NCBI RefSeq assembly: GCF_014529705.1
Contig: NZ_JAANIH010000006.1
Location: 62,001 to 126,000, forward strand
DNA length: 64,000 nt
Direction of reading: 5' to 3'
DNA from: Bradyrhizobium campsiandrae
GTDB lineage: Bacteria; Pseudomonadota; Alphaproteobacteria; Rhizobiales; Xanthobacteraceae
The notes under the pieces are model-generated. The model was given only the letters and a program-made list of their open reading frames with translations, did not search any database and was not told the DNA's origin. The position numbers were made by a program, and so were the translations under genes. Shown piece after piece: positions 1-7,903 of the stretch (its first letter is position 1; each line of letters starts with the position of its first letter).

Positions 1-347
1 CGCATTTGAGTTCCCGAAGCGCGATGCTCTTTTGCCACATTCGTGTCGAATGAAGAGGCTAGTTGCGTTGTGCTGCGAGCACGCAAAGCGAGGGACATCG
101 ACGGCAAGAGATGCGTTGGCTGATGGGCTTCTTGTTCTGTGGATCACCAGTTGCTCATCCAGAAGTGCGCGATCGTTTCCTTCGCGGCTTGTCGACGGAT
201 CGTGTGCGGCGAAGCGCGTCGTCGCGCTCGTGCATTTGATGTGGGCGGCTCTTCCATCGATCTGCATGCAAGAAATGCGAGCCGAACATTGTGCTCACGT
301 CGAATGCTCAGTAGAAATGTTGCGCTGCAAAGTGCTAGGAAATTGCC
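1..347. other. Left-edge stretch without a recognisable gene
   Basis: No reading frame here has recognisable protein features; the open frames look like chance frames in GC-rich DNA. The last bases carry an AGGA Shine-Dalgarno-like motif (337-340) seven bases before the GTG start of the first acyltransferase. The promoter for the rightward acyltransferase/polymerase genes is probably in this stretch, but I cannot point to convincing -35/-10 boxes. Confidence 0.5.
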
Positions 348-1568
348 GTGACGGTGCCCGTCCATCGCGAGAAAGAGCATGTCCTCACGCTGGACAGCAT
401 TCGGGGAATTGCTGCGGTTACCGTGGTGATTCACCACGTCATCCTGATGCCGACATTCCTCGCGGCGTTTCCGAATCGTGCCTGGATCGATTGCGCGTTC
501 TTCCGCAGCGGCGGATTCATGGTCGATCTGTTTTTCGTGCTCAGCGGCATCGTGATGTCGTTGAACTATCTGCAACCCGATTTCGGGCGATTTTCCTTGC
601 GCGAGTTCATGGCCCGACGGTTCGCGCGCGTATATCCCCTTCACATCGTGATGCTTCTCGTGTTGCTGCTATTCCGCCTCGCGCGCATCGGGCTTGGATT
701 GGTGATGGCCGGGATCGTCGTGACCGCTCCCGCGGCGTTCGAAGTCAACAACGGGTATTCGTTCTTCCTGAATGTCTTCCTGTTGCAGTCCGTCGGCCTT
801 GTTCAGTACCTGAGCTGGAATGCGCCGAGCTGGAGCATCAGCGTCGAATTCTACACCTATCTCGTGTTCGGCCTGATGCTGCTGGCCGCGCAGCGGTTTA
901 ATTCGCTCGCCTGGTTTTACGGCGGGGCCGTCGCACTGGCGGTCTGCAGCTGGTTGATCCTCACGATGGTGGTGGCGGCACCGCAATTGGACGTGCAGTT
1001 CGACTGGGGCCTGCTGCGCTGCTTCACGAGCTTCTTTCTCGGCGTGCTCGCTGTGAAAGCAGTCGAGGCATTGCCGCGCGACATCAGCCCGGCCTTGCAG
1101 GGCGCCATCCAGCTTGCGGCCGTGGTGGCATCAGTTGCGCATGTCGCGTTGACGGAGGCCCATCCGTGGATGAGTTACCTTGTGCCGGTGACTTTTGCGG
1201 TGCTGCTCGGCTCGCTCTTGGCGTTTCCCAGGGCCGCGGTCGTCCCCGGCATGCTCAGCATCAGGCCACTGCTATGGCTCGGTGAACGATCGTACTCGAT
1301 TTACATGGTCCACGCCTTCGTCGTGCTGCTCGCCGAGTATTTTGTTCGCGCCGTGGGCAAGCATGCAGTGGCAAGCCTCGAGGCAATCCATCCGGGGTTG
1401 GCGCCGACGCTCAATCTGCTGGTCGTGCTCGGCGCCGTGCTCGCTCTGTCGCAATTGACCTATCGGTGGATTGAACTGCCCGGGTCAAGGCTGGTGCGAA
1501 ACATCTTCCACGGAGTGGCGGCCTATTCGCCGGCGCCGGCGGAGCCCTCCACACGGCTGTCGAGCTGA
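348..1568 (+). CDS. Family-3 membrane acyltransferase (sugar O-acyltransferase)
   Basis: A 406-residue polytopic inner-membrane protein of the acyltransferase-3 family, which moves acetyl or other acyl groups from the cytoplasm onto sugars of surface polysaccharides. The family's N-terminal block is clear: LDSIRGIAAVTVVIHH (residues 15-30) with the invariant Arg and the catalytic-type His. It is followed by the short RFARVYPLH segment, the SWSISVEFYTYLVF helix and a late SYSIYMVHAF segment. About ten hydrophobic helices are visible. The GTG start is supported by AGGA seven bases upstream. It is first in a rightward run with the polymerase-like gene (8 bp gap) and two more acyltransferases, so it probably decorates the exopolysaccharide. 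The acyl group and target sugar cannot be read from sequence. Confidence 0.9.
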   Translation: MTVPVHREKEHVLTLDSIRGIAAVTVVIHHVILMPTFLAAFPNRAWIDCAFFRSGGFMVDLFFVLSGIVMSLNYLQPDFGRFSLREFMARRFARVYPLHIVMLLVLLLFRLARIGLGLVMAGIVVTAPAAFEVNNGYSFFLNVFLLQSVGLVQYLSWNAPSWSISVEFYTYLVFGLMLLAAQRFNSLAWFYGGAVALAVCSWLILTMVVAAPQLDVQFDWGLLRCFTSFFLGVLAVKAVEALPRDISPALQGAIQLAAVVASVAHVALTEAHPWMSYLVPVTFAVLLGSLLAFPRAAVVPGMLSIRPLLWLGERSYSIYMVHAFVVLLAEYFVRAVGKHAVASLEAIHPGLAPTLNLLVVLGAVLALSQLTYRWIELPGSRLVRNIFHGVAAYSPAPAEPSTRLSS

Positions 1569-1576
1569 GGACCGAT

Positions 1577-2947
1577 ATGACGACGACAACGCTCGCGCTA
1601 CGCCGGACGATGCCGATATTGCGGTTCCCGCTGCTGATGTGGGGGGCGTTCAGCCTCGAGGCCGTTGCCATGGCCACATATTTCCTGCGCGATGATTTCT
1701 CGGCCGCCGCGCGATACTATCTCTACATCGCGCATCTGAGCCCGATCTGGTTCATACCGGATGGCTTCGGATTCATCTGTCTCTTCCTGTTCATTTACCG
1801 CTGCATCATCCAGAACCGGAGCATCATCGCCCTGGTCGTGCTGGTGTGGATCTTCCTGTCGCTCGGGATCGGCTATCTCTTTCTCGGCAACTCCACGGCG
1901 CTCGCCTCGTCTTTCAAGATGATCCTGCCGGTTTTCATCGGCTTCAGCTTTTGCGATTCGAACACGGCTGCCTACAAGAAGCTGCTGCTGCTGATGTCGG
2001 TACTCTTCTACGCATCGATCTTCGGCGTCGTGCTGTCGGCGTATTGGAAGGCGCCGTGGCTCAATTACACCTATGAGGCGTTCGGCGTGAAGCGGCAGGC
2101 CGGGCGGCTGTGGTGGGCAGGCTCCGAGCAGCGACTCTCCGGCTTCTGCGAGGATAGCACCGTCGTCAGCCTCTTCATTCTGGTCGGCTTCGTCATGACG
2201 TCGATACGAAAGAACGTGTGGTGGTGTCTCGTTTGCGGCGGGGTCGCTCTCTATGCGTTGAAGCTGACAACGAGCAAGACGACCATGGGCGTTCTCGCCA
2301 TGTATCTCCTCGCCTTGCTCGTCGTCCGCGCAATGCCTGAAAGAATGCGTTTCCCGACCTTGAGGATGTTGGCGGCATGGTCCTATGCCACGATCCTGGT
2401 TCCCATCTTCCTGATCCTGGTGTTCGGCGGGACGTCGGTCGGTCAAAAAGCTCTTCTCTTCAGCCTGGTCGACCGGATCAACAACAGCTGGCAGAAGCCG
2501 TTCGTCTTCATGTCTCAGTTGATGCCGATCGGCTATATCACCGGGTGCGGCGTGGGCTGCTTCAACTATCCCATGAATCAGTTTTCAAACCTGACGTCCT
2601 ACTGGGTACCGGTCGATAATTTCTATCTCGTCACCTTTCTGATGTTTGGTCTGCCTTTCGTCGCCTTCATGTTTTTTGTCATCCGAGCAACCCTGCTGAC
2701 GACCGACATTTACAAATTGTCGCTTATATTCGTGCTGAATATCTTCAGCATCACGGTGGCTGATTATGGGCCGGCGTCGGGGCTGTTGCTGATGTCGTTC
2801 ATCTTCAGCGACGTGTTCTCCAGGCGCGCTTCCTTCGTCTTCCAGGGCGGAAGGACGAAACGAGGCTATGCGCTGCATCCGAGCGCGGCCGCCCAGGGCG
2901 TGCCGGCAATGGCCGGAGCCACGCCTCGATTGAACGAGTCGGGTTGA
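1577..2947 (+). CDS. Polytopic membrane protein, candidate EPS polymerase (Wzy/O-antigen ligase-like)
   Basis: A 456-residue protein with about ten to twelve predicted membrane helices and a larger hydrophilic loop around residues 160-200 (including GRLWWAGSEQRLSGFCED). This layout fits Wzy polymerases and O-antigen ligase-type proteins, which join lipid-linked repeat units in the periplasm and have very low sequence conservation. The assignment rests on topology, size and position between acyltransferases in an EPS locus that also has Wzx and Wza genes but no other polymerase candidate. It starts 8 bp after the preceding gene and ends 10 bp before the next, so co-transcription is likely. The C-terminal 40 residues are polar and probably cytoplasmic. 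It could instead be an unrelated EPS membrane protein. Confidence 0.6.
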   Translation: MTTTTLALRRTMPILRFPLLMWGAFSLEAVAMATYFLRDDFSAAARYYLYIAHLSPIWFIPDGFGFICLFLFIYRCIIQNRSIIALVVLVWIFLSLGIGYLFLGNSTALASSFKMILPVFIGFSFCDSNTAAYKKLLLLMSVLFYASIFGVVLSAYWKAPWLNYTYEAFGVKRQAGRLWWAGSEQRLSGFCEDSTVVSLFILVGFVMTSIRKNVWWCLVCGGVALYALKLTTSKTTMGVLAMYLLALLVVRAMPERMRFPTLRMLAAWSYATILVPIFLILVFGGTSVGQKALLFSLVDRINNSWQKPFVFMSQLMPIGYITGCGVGCFNYPMNQFSNLTSYWVPVDNFYLVTFLMFGLPFVAFMFFVIRATLLTTDIYKLSLIFVLNIFSITVADYGPASGLLLMSFIFSDVFSRRASFVFQGGRTKRGYALHPSAAAQGVPAMAGATPRLNESG

Positions 2948-2957
2948 AGGGCGGGCG

Positions 2958-4061
2958 ATGCACAGGCGGCTCGCATTCATAGATACCTTGCGCGGCATCG
3001 CGGTCCTCGCGGTGCTGCTCCAGCACGCGCTGGAGCAGATCGTGCTGAACGGGTCCGCCGGTGATTACTATCGGATCCTCCACAATGCGGTCGGCGAATA
3101 CTTCAATTTCGGCCGCTTCGGCGTCGCGCTGTTCTTCTTCGTCAGCGGCTTCGTGATTCCGAACAGCTTTCCCGACAGCTCGGCGCCGATCCGGGACTTT
3201 GCGATCAGCCGCGTTTTCAGGCTCTATCCGGCCTATTGGGTGTCGATCGTCGTTGTCTTGCTCATCGCGCCGGGGTTCGAAGCCAAGACATTTCCGCTGT
3301 CGCAGATCCTTGCCAACATCACGATGTTGCAGATGTTCATGAACGTCCCGAACCTCAACATCGGGTATTGGACGTTGGCCGTTGAGCTGATCTTCTATGT
3401 CGCATGCATCGCGTTGTTTGCGATCGGGTTCCTGAGGACGCGCTGGACCGCGATTTGCATCGTCGTGGCGGCCTCTCTGACTGCGATCGTGGCGGCTCCG
3501 TTCGTCAAGGCGCATCTCTTCTGGGGGCTGCTGGAGCTCATGCTGGATCTGACGGCGATGTTCCTCGGCAAGGTGGTGCGCGATGCCGTGATCGGCGAAC
3601 GCCTGCAGTGGCGTCATGTCGCGATCTGCACGCTGCTTTACGTGCTCTATGCGGCCGTTTGCGCCTATCGGCGCTATGGCGTGGACTACCAGGACAATTT
3701 CTTCTGTGCTTACGGCATGGGGGCCGCCTATATCGCGGCTGCCATCGTGTTCGTGGCCTTTGCCGGACTAGGCGAGCGAGGCGCGGTGGGTGTGCTGTCG
3801 TTCGTCGGCCGCATCAGCTATTCGGTCTACCTGATGGGCCCCTACGCGCTGGTGGTGGTCGTTCATTTTTTCGGAACGGGGCAGAGCCCGCTGCAATGGT
3901 CTGTCTTTGTGATCGGAGTTGCCTGCGTGTCGATCTTGGTCAGCTGGCTGAATTATCTCACCGTGGAGAAGCCGATGATAGCCTTTGGTCTCCGGTTTCG
4001 TTCGCAGGCGCTTCGTGCGGTCACACTTCAGCCGTCGTTGCGGGGACAGGGGGCCGAATGA
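2958..4061 (+). CDS. Family-3 membrane acyltransferase
   Basis: A 367-residue multi-spanning acyltransferase-3 protein. It opens with LAFIDTLRGIAVLAVLLQHA, the Arg and His block expected at the start of the family, followed by FFFVSGFVIPNSF, a RVFRLYPAYW segment, GYWTLAVELIFYVA and a late SYSVYLMGPYAL helix. The expected role is O-acylation of an exopolysaccharide sugar at the cytoplasmic membrane. An ATG start follows a GAAGGG Shine-Dalgarno motif. The TGA stop overlaps the ATG of the next acyltransferase (ATGA), which suggests translational coupling. Confidence 0.9.
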   Translation: MHRRLAFIDTLRGIAVLAVLLQHALEQIVLNGSAGDYYRILHNAVGEYFNFGRFGVALFFFVSGFVIPNSFPDSSAPIRDFAISRVFRLYPAYWVSIVVVLLIAPGFEAKTFPLSQILANITMLQMFMNVPNLNIGYWTLAVELIFYVACIALFAIGFLRTRWTAICIVVAASLTAIVAAPFVKAHLFWGLLELMLDLTAMFLGKVVRDAVIGERLQWRHVAICTLLYVLYAAVCAYRRYGVDYQDNFFCAYGMGAAYIAAAIVFVAFAGLGERGAVGVLSFVGRISYSVYLMGPYALVVVVHFFGTGQSPLQWSVFVIGVACVSILVSWLNYLTVEKPMIAFGLRFRSQALRAVTLQPSLRGQGAE

Positions 4062-5152
4062 GCAGCCACAGCGAAAAATCCTATGCGGAATCGGGCGGCG
4101 CGTTCGTCCCTTCCATTCAGGGATTGCGCGGAATTGCCGCGCTCACGGTCCTGATCTGTCACTTTCGCGACATGCCCAAGGGGGGCATGCCCGATGTCCC
4201 AGGCGCGGGCTTCCTGCCGCCGATCTGGCCATGGCTTCAGGCCGTGCTCAATTCCGGCGGGCACGGGGTCGAGCTGTTCTTCATGATCAGCGGCTTCCTG
4301 ATTCCGGCGAGCCTGGTGCGGCATGCGTCGATCGCGAAATTCATCTACGATCGTGTTCTGCGCATCATGCCGCTCTTCGTCATTTTGCACCTGACGGTGT
4401 GCCGGGTCTGGCCGTTCGGCGGGTAGAAGTGCTTCCGCGGTCTGGAGCTTGAGGGCTAGCTTGAGATTTTCATCGCCAACCTGTTCTTCCTGCAGAGCGT
4501 GCTGGGCTTGCCGATCGCCCAGCAGAACGCCTGGACCCTGACCTATGAATGGGCGTTCTACATCTGGTTCGCGCTGACCTTCTGTGCGGTCGTCCAGCTC
4601 AAGAACTGGTGGCTGGCGGCGCCCATGATGGTGGTGGCTGCGATTGCGCTGTTCTATTGGCCGATCGCGGCCTTCTTCGGCATCGGCATGCTCTTCAGCG
4701 CCACCAACATCCGCATTCCCGCCTCCGGTCCCTTGGGCCTGGCTGCGGGCCTGATCTGCTTTGCCGCGATGTATGCGGCGCTCGATCTCTTCCACCCCTT
4801 TGTCAGCCTGATTCCGGGCTTCCTCCTGTTCGGAATGGTGCTTGCGCCCGGGTCCGGCGTCTCGACCATCCTGAAGGCGTCGCCGCTGCAATATCTCGGC
4901 AAGATCAGCTACAGCTTCTACCTGGTCCACCCGTTCATGCTGTTTCCACTGCAGATGATGGGTCTGAAGCTGGTTGAGCGCGGCTACGATCGATGGCTGT
5001 TGTGGTCGGGCTTCGTGATCATCGGGACCGTCCTGGTGCTGATCGCGAGCGCCATGAGCTATGAGCTGATCGAGGTGCGGTTCCGCCGCCTGATTGACAG
5101 CGTGTTCCGCAACGCCTTGTTCGGAAAGAGGGCGGCGCGCAGTCCTGCCTGA
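4058..5152 (+). pseudogene. Family-3 acyltransferase interrupted by two in-frame TAG codons
   Basis: One reading frame carries a complete acyltransferase-3 protein of about 364 codons, but it contains TAG at 4424-4426 and again at 4457-4459. Before the stops are FVPSIQGLRGIAALTVLICH, FFMISGFLIPASL and DRVLRIMPLFVIL; after them, in the same frame, are IFIANLFFLQSVLGL, NAWTLTYEWAFYIWF and the late SYSFYLVHPFML helix. The roughly 15 codons between LHLTV and the IFIANLFF helix are polar and cysteine-rich, unlike the membrane helix expected there. That pattern points to a burst of base errors rather than slow decay, because everything outside the patch is intact. It starts by ATGA overlap with the previous gene. 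If the errors are technical, this is a third working acyltransferase of the same operon. Confidence 0.8.
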
Positions 5153-5186
5153 TCTCGGTTCCTCACGCCGGGCATGCCCGCTTGCG

Positions 5187-6533
5187 TCAGGCGGGTCTCT
5201 GGTAGAACCGGCGCAGCCGAAGCGCCGGTTTTTCGATGACGTTCCACGAGAAGGCCGCGAAGCCCAGCGTCAGCACCACGACGATCGGGAGGATCACCGC
5301 CAGCGAAAGGTGGTGATCGGGCCCAAGGACACGCTGGAAGATGTCGATCGTCGCCTGCGTGATCGGGAAGCCGTAGAGATAGATGCCGTAGGAAAGATCC
5401 TGGCTGAACAGGCGATCGAATGCCTTGAAGCTCTGCATGCCGATATAGACCGTGCAATAGGTCAGGAAGAGTCCGGCAAGCGGCAGCAATACGTTGAGCC
5501 ACATGATGCCCGCGTAGCAGAGGGCCGATGCCACAAAGAGCATCCAGTGGATCGGCACGTATTTCGCGTTGAGGCGGAACACCATGCCGAAGAAGAACAT
5601 GTAGACGAGGTACCAACCGGCGAGCCGCGTCGAATCGGACCGGACGTTGAAGGTGCCGGGATCGATGCAGTAAGCGACGAGCTCGGCAAGGAGCGCCGCG
5701 CCCACCAGGAACGTGATCCAGCGGACCTTTCGCGCCTCACCCGAGATCATGCGCGCAAGCAGAAGCGCGAAGGCGAAGACGTAGCACCACAGCTCCCAGG
5801 GCAGGGTCCAGAGATTGGCATTGACCATCTCCGGCCAGGGATTGTGCAGGAACAGGCCCGGCAGCTCGAACGTGACGTGGCCGACGATGTTGCCGAAATA
5901 GCGGTAGAACTGGTACTCGGACAAATATTGCGACAGCGGCAGTTGCGTCAGCAGCGGCCCGACCAGCAGCGCACAGAGCGTCACCTCGACGCTGAGCGCC
6001 GGGACGATCCGCAGCACGCGGTTGATGAAGAAGGTCTTGAGATCCGGGTTCTTGATGGCGCTGCCGGTGACCAGGAAGCCGCTGAGCGCAAAGAACATGC
6101 CGACGAGGGCGATCAGTCCGGGCCGCAGCAATTCCTGGATGATCTCGGATGCATGGAGGTGGCTGAACGACAGCGCGGTCAGTCCTCCCATCTTGTCGAA
6201 GGCGGCCGCGCCGGGATCCTTGAGGACATAGACGGCCATTCCTGGTTCATCCAGCTTCTTGACGAAGGCTGCGCCGGCGAACAGGCCGGCAACCGCGACA
6301 CGACAATGATGCGACAGGATGATCAGCGACAGCATGTGCCGCATCATGTTGAAGCCCGGCCCGAGACCCCCGTTCCTGGCGAGAATGCTTTCCGCGGTGT
6401 CCTGCCGCGCCAGGCTCGACTGGATGGTGTCGGGCAGCCGCCGGAGACGAGACGGAGCGGAGGGACGCACGCGACCGAGGGCGCCCGGCAACGAAACGGC
6501 TGCGAGCTCTGGGTCCCGATCCGGTTGCGACAT
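5187..6533 (-). CDS. Family-3 membrane acyltransferase with extended N-terminus
   Basis: A 448-residue acyltransferase-3 protein, longer than its neighbours because of about 60 polar, Arg/Pro-rich residues before the membrane domain. The first helix holds MMRHMLSLIILSHHC; further along are FFALSGFLVTGSAI, INRVLRIVPALSVE, NLWTLPWELWCYVF and the late YGIYLYGFPI segment. The expected role is acylation of a surface polysaccharide. ATG start at 6533, with AAAGG about ten bases upstream. It ends only 34 bp from the converging gene. The long N-terminus could mean the true start is further in, but no better Shine-Dalgarno site is obvious. Confidence 0.85.
   Translation of the reverse strand: MSQPDRDPELAAVSLPGALGRVRPSAPSRLRRLPDTIQSSLARQDTAESILARNGGLGPGFNMMRHMLSLIILSHHCRVAVAGLFAGAAFVKKLDEPGMAVYVLKDPGAAAFDKMGGLTALSFSHLHASEIIQELLRPGLIALVGMFFALSGFLVTGSAIKNPDLKTFFINRVLRIVPALSVEVTLCALLVGPLLTQLPLSQYLSEYQFYRYFGNIVGHVTFELPGLFLHNPWPEMVNANLWTLPWELWCYVFAFALLLARMISGEARKVRWITFLVGAALLAELVAYCIDPGTFNVRSDSTRLAGWYLVYMFFFGMVFRLNAKYVPIHWMLFVASALCYAGIMWLNVLLPLAGLFLTYCTVYIGMQSFKAFDRLFSQDLSYGIYLYGFPITQATIDIFQRVLGPDHHLSLAVILPIVVVLTLGFAAFSWNVIEKPALRLRRFYQRPA
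5206..5233 (+). terminator. Rho-independent terminator for the rightward acyltransferase genes
   Basis: A perfect 9-bp stem, AACCGGCGC (5206-5214) and GCGCCGGTT (5222-5230), closes a 7-nt loop and runs into five T residues (5229-5233). It lies 54 bp after the stop at 5152 and reads in the plus direction. It also sits inside the last codons of the converging minus-strand acyltransferase (stop at 5187), so the two transcripts overlap tail to tail. Confidence 0.7.
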
Positions 6534-6622
6534 TCTCGTCAGCCTTTCATGCGCGCAGTTTTGCCGGCATCAGCCGATGCCACGAAGTTGAAGCCAATTC
6601 ATGGCCGCCCGACAGCTCGGCG

Positions 6623-7723
6623 CTAGGCGACGACCGAGCGGCGGCGTCCGAGCCTGCGGCACCAGGCGATGAGCGGCTGCTCGATATACCAATGGATCAG
6701 GATTCCGGCGAGGATCGACACGATCACCGACATCATGACGAACAGCGCGGACGGCAGTGGATTGTGAAGCCGCGCGGATATCTGAATCAGCACGACAGCG
6801 GTCGCTGCGTGGGTGAGATAGATGGAATAGGAGGCGTTGCCGAGCAGCATGCCGAGGGAATGCCACGGTCCTGGCGCCTCGGTCGAGACGATGCCGAGCC
6901 AGACCACTAATGTCGCGAACAAGGTCCACCACAGCGCCCGAAGGCCATTGTCTTCAGACAGCGTGGCCCCGACAAGGGCAGTTGCCAGGATGGTCGCTGC
7001 AAGTGTGAGCAGGAATGCCGCCGGGAAGCGGTTCTGCACGATGGGGTGCGCCTTCAGCCACAGCAGGCCCAGCACGAAGCCCATGCCGAACTGCAGGTTG
7101 GGCATCATGATGTTGCCGTAACCGACCACGGTTGCGAGCGCGAGGCTGGAACTTTCGGGCTGCAGCAGCTCCGGCCACGCAAGCAGGCGGGACGCCGCGT
7201 ACCACGCCAGCGGCGCGACGAACCAGGCGGCCAGCACATATGAAAGAGGGCGCGGCCGCAACATGGTGAGCGCGAACAGGATGTAGAAAATGAACTCGTG
7301 CCTGAGCGTCCAGACCACGTGGGGGCGCAGCTCGCCGATCGGCCACAACGCCATGGCGCGTAGTCCCGGCAGCAGATCGATCCTTGCGGTCCCGGCCATG
7401 GACAGCAGGTTGTATCCGATCACGCATACCCACATGAAGGGAATGATGCGCACGAAGCGCCGGACGAAGAATTCCGTGCGCGTGGCGCGGATCGGGCCGA
7501 ATGAAACAATCGTGATGATGAAGCCGCTGATGACGAAGAAGATGGCGACGCCGAAGAGGCCGGTTTCAGCGAGCGCGAACGGGCTAATCCCGTAAGACGG
7601 CGGCAGGCTGACCAGCCAGTTGACGTGCCAGATCACCACCAGAATGGCGGCAAAACCGCGCAGATACTGAATTCCCGGGACGATCCCGCCCTTGGGCGAA
7701 CGTGCACCCTCAATATCCGTCAA
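6623..7723 (-). CDS. Family-3 membrane acyltransferase (TTG start)
   Basis: A 366-residue acyltransferase-3 protein. The N-terminal block reads GIQYLRGFAAILVVIWHVNW with the conserved Arg and His, followed by IFFVISGFIITI, VRRFVRIIPFMWV, VVWTLRHEFIFYI and the late SYSIYLTHAATAVV helix. It starts at TTG (7721-7723), with GAGG five bases upstream supporting the choice. It lies 89 bp upstream of the other leftward acyltransferase and probably shares its transcript. This makes five acyltransferases in 7.4 kb. Confidence 0.88.
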   Translation of the reverse strand: MTDIEGARSPKGGIVPGIQYLRGFAAILVVIWHVNWLVSLPPSYGISPFALAETGLFGVAIFFVISGFIITIVSFGPIRATRTEFFVRRFVRIIPFMWVCVIGYNLLSMAGTARIDLLPGLRAMALWPIGELRPHVVWTLRHEFIFYILFALTMLRPRPLSYVLAAWFVAPLAWYAASRLLAWPELLQPESSSLALATVVGYGNIMMPNLQFGMGFVLGLLWLKAHPIVQNRFPAAFLLTLAATILATALVGATLSEDNGLRALWWTLFATLVVWLGIVSTEAPGPWHSLGMLLGNASYSIYLTHAATAVVLIQISARLHNPLPSALFVMMSVIVSILAGILIHWYIEQPLIAWCRRLGRRRSVVA

Positions 7724-7848
7724 TGTCGCCTCAATGCCGCGTCAGCTCGCAATGTCGAGCGCATCAGGGCTGCCGTCTAACCCTGATTTTGCGGCGCGAT
7801 GATGGTCGATGAGGCGAGGTGGTGGCGAGCAGGCGAGGCCCAGCTCAT

Positions 7849-7899
7849 GCCCGGGGTTGCGTGCGGTGAGGTGGAACCGCGCCGCACGCGCCCCCGGGC
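7849..7899 (-). terminator. Long GC hairpin after the 1537-residue gene
   Basis: Two stacked perfect 8-bp stems: GCCCGGGG (7849-7856) pairs with CCCCGGGC (7892-7899), and GCGTGCGG (7859-7866) pairs with CCGCACGC (7882-7889). They are separated by a 2x2 internal mismatch and enclose a 15-nt loop. The hairpin begins 4 bp past the stop of the minus-strand gene ending at 7904. There is no T-run, so it is either a terminator of the tract-less type or an mRNA 3'-end stabiliser. Confidence 0.6.
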
Positions 7900-7903
7900 C
7901 TGA

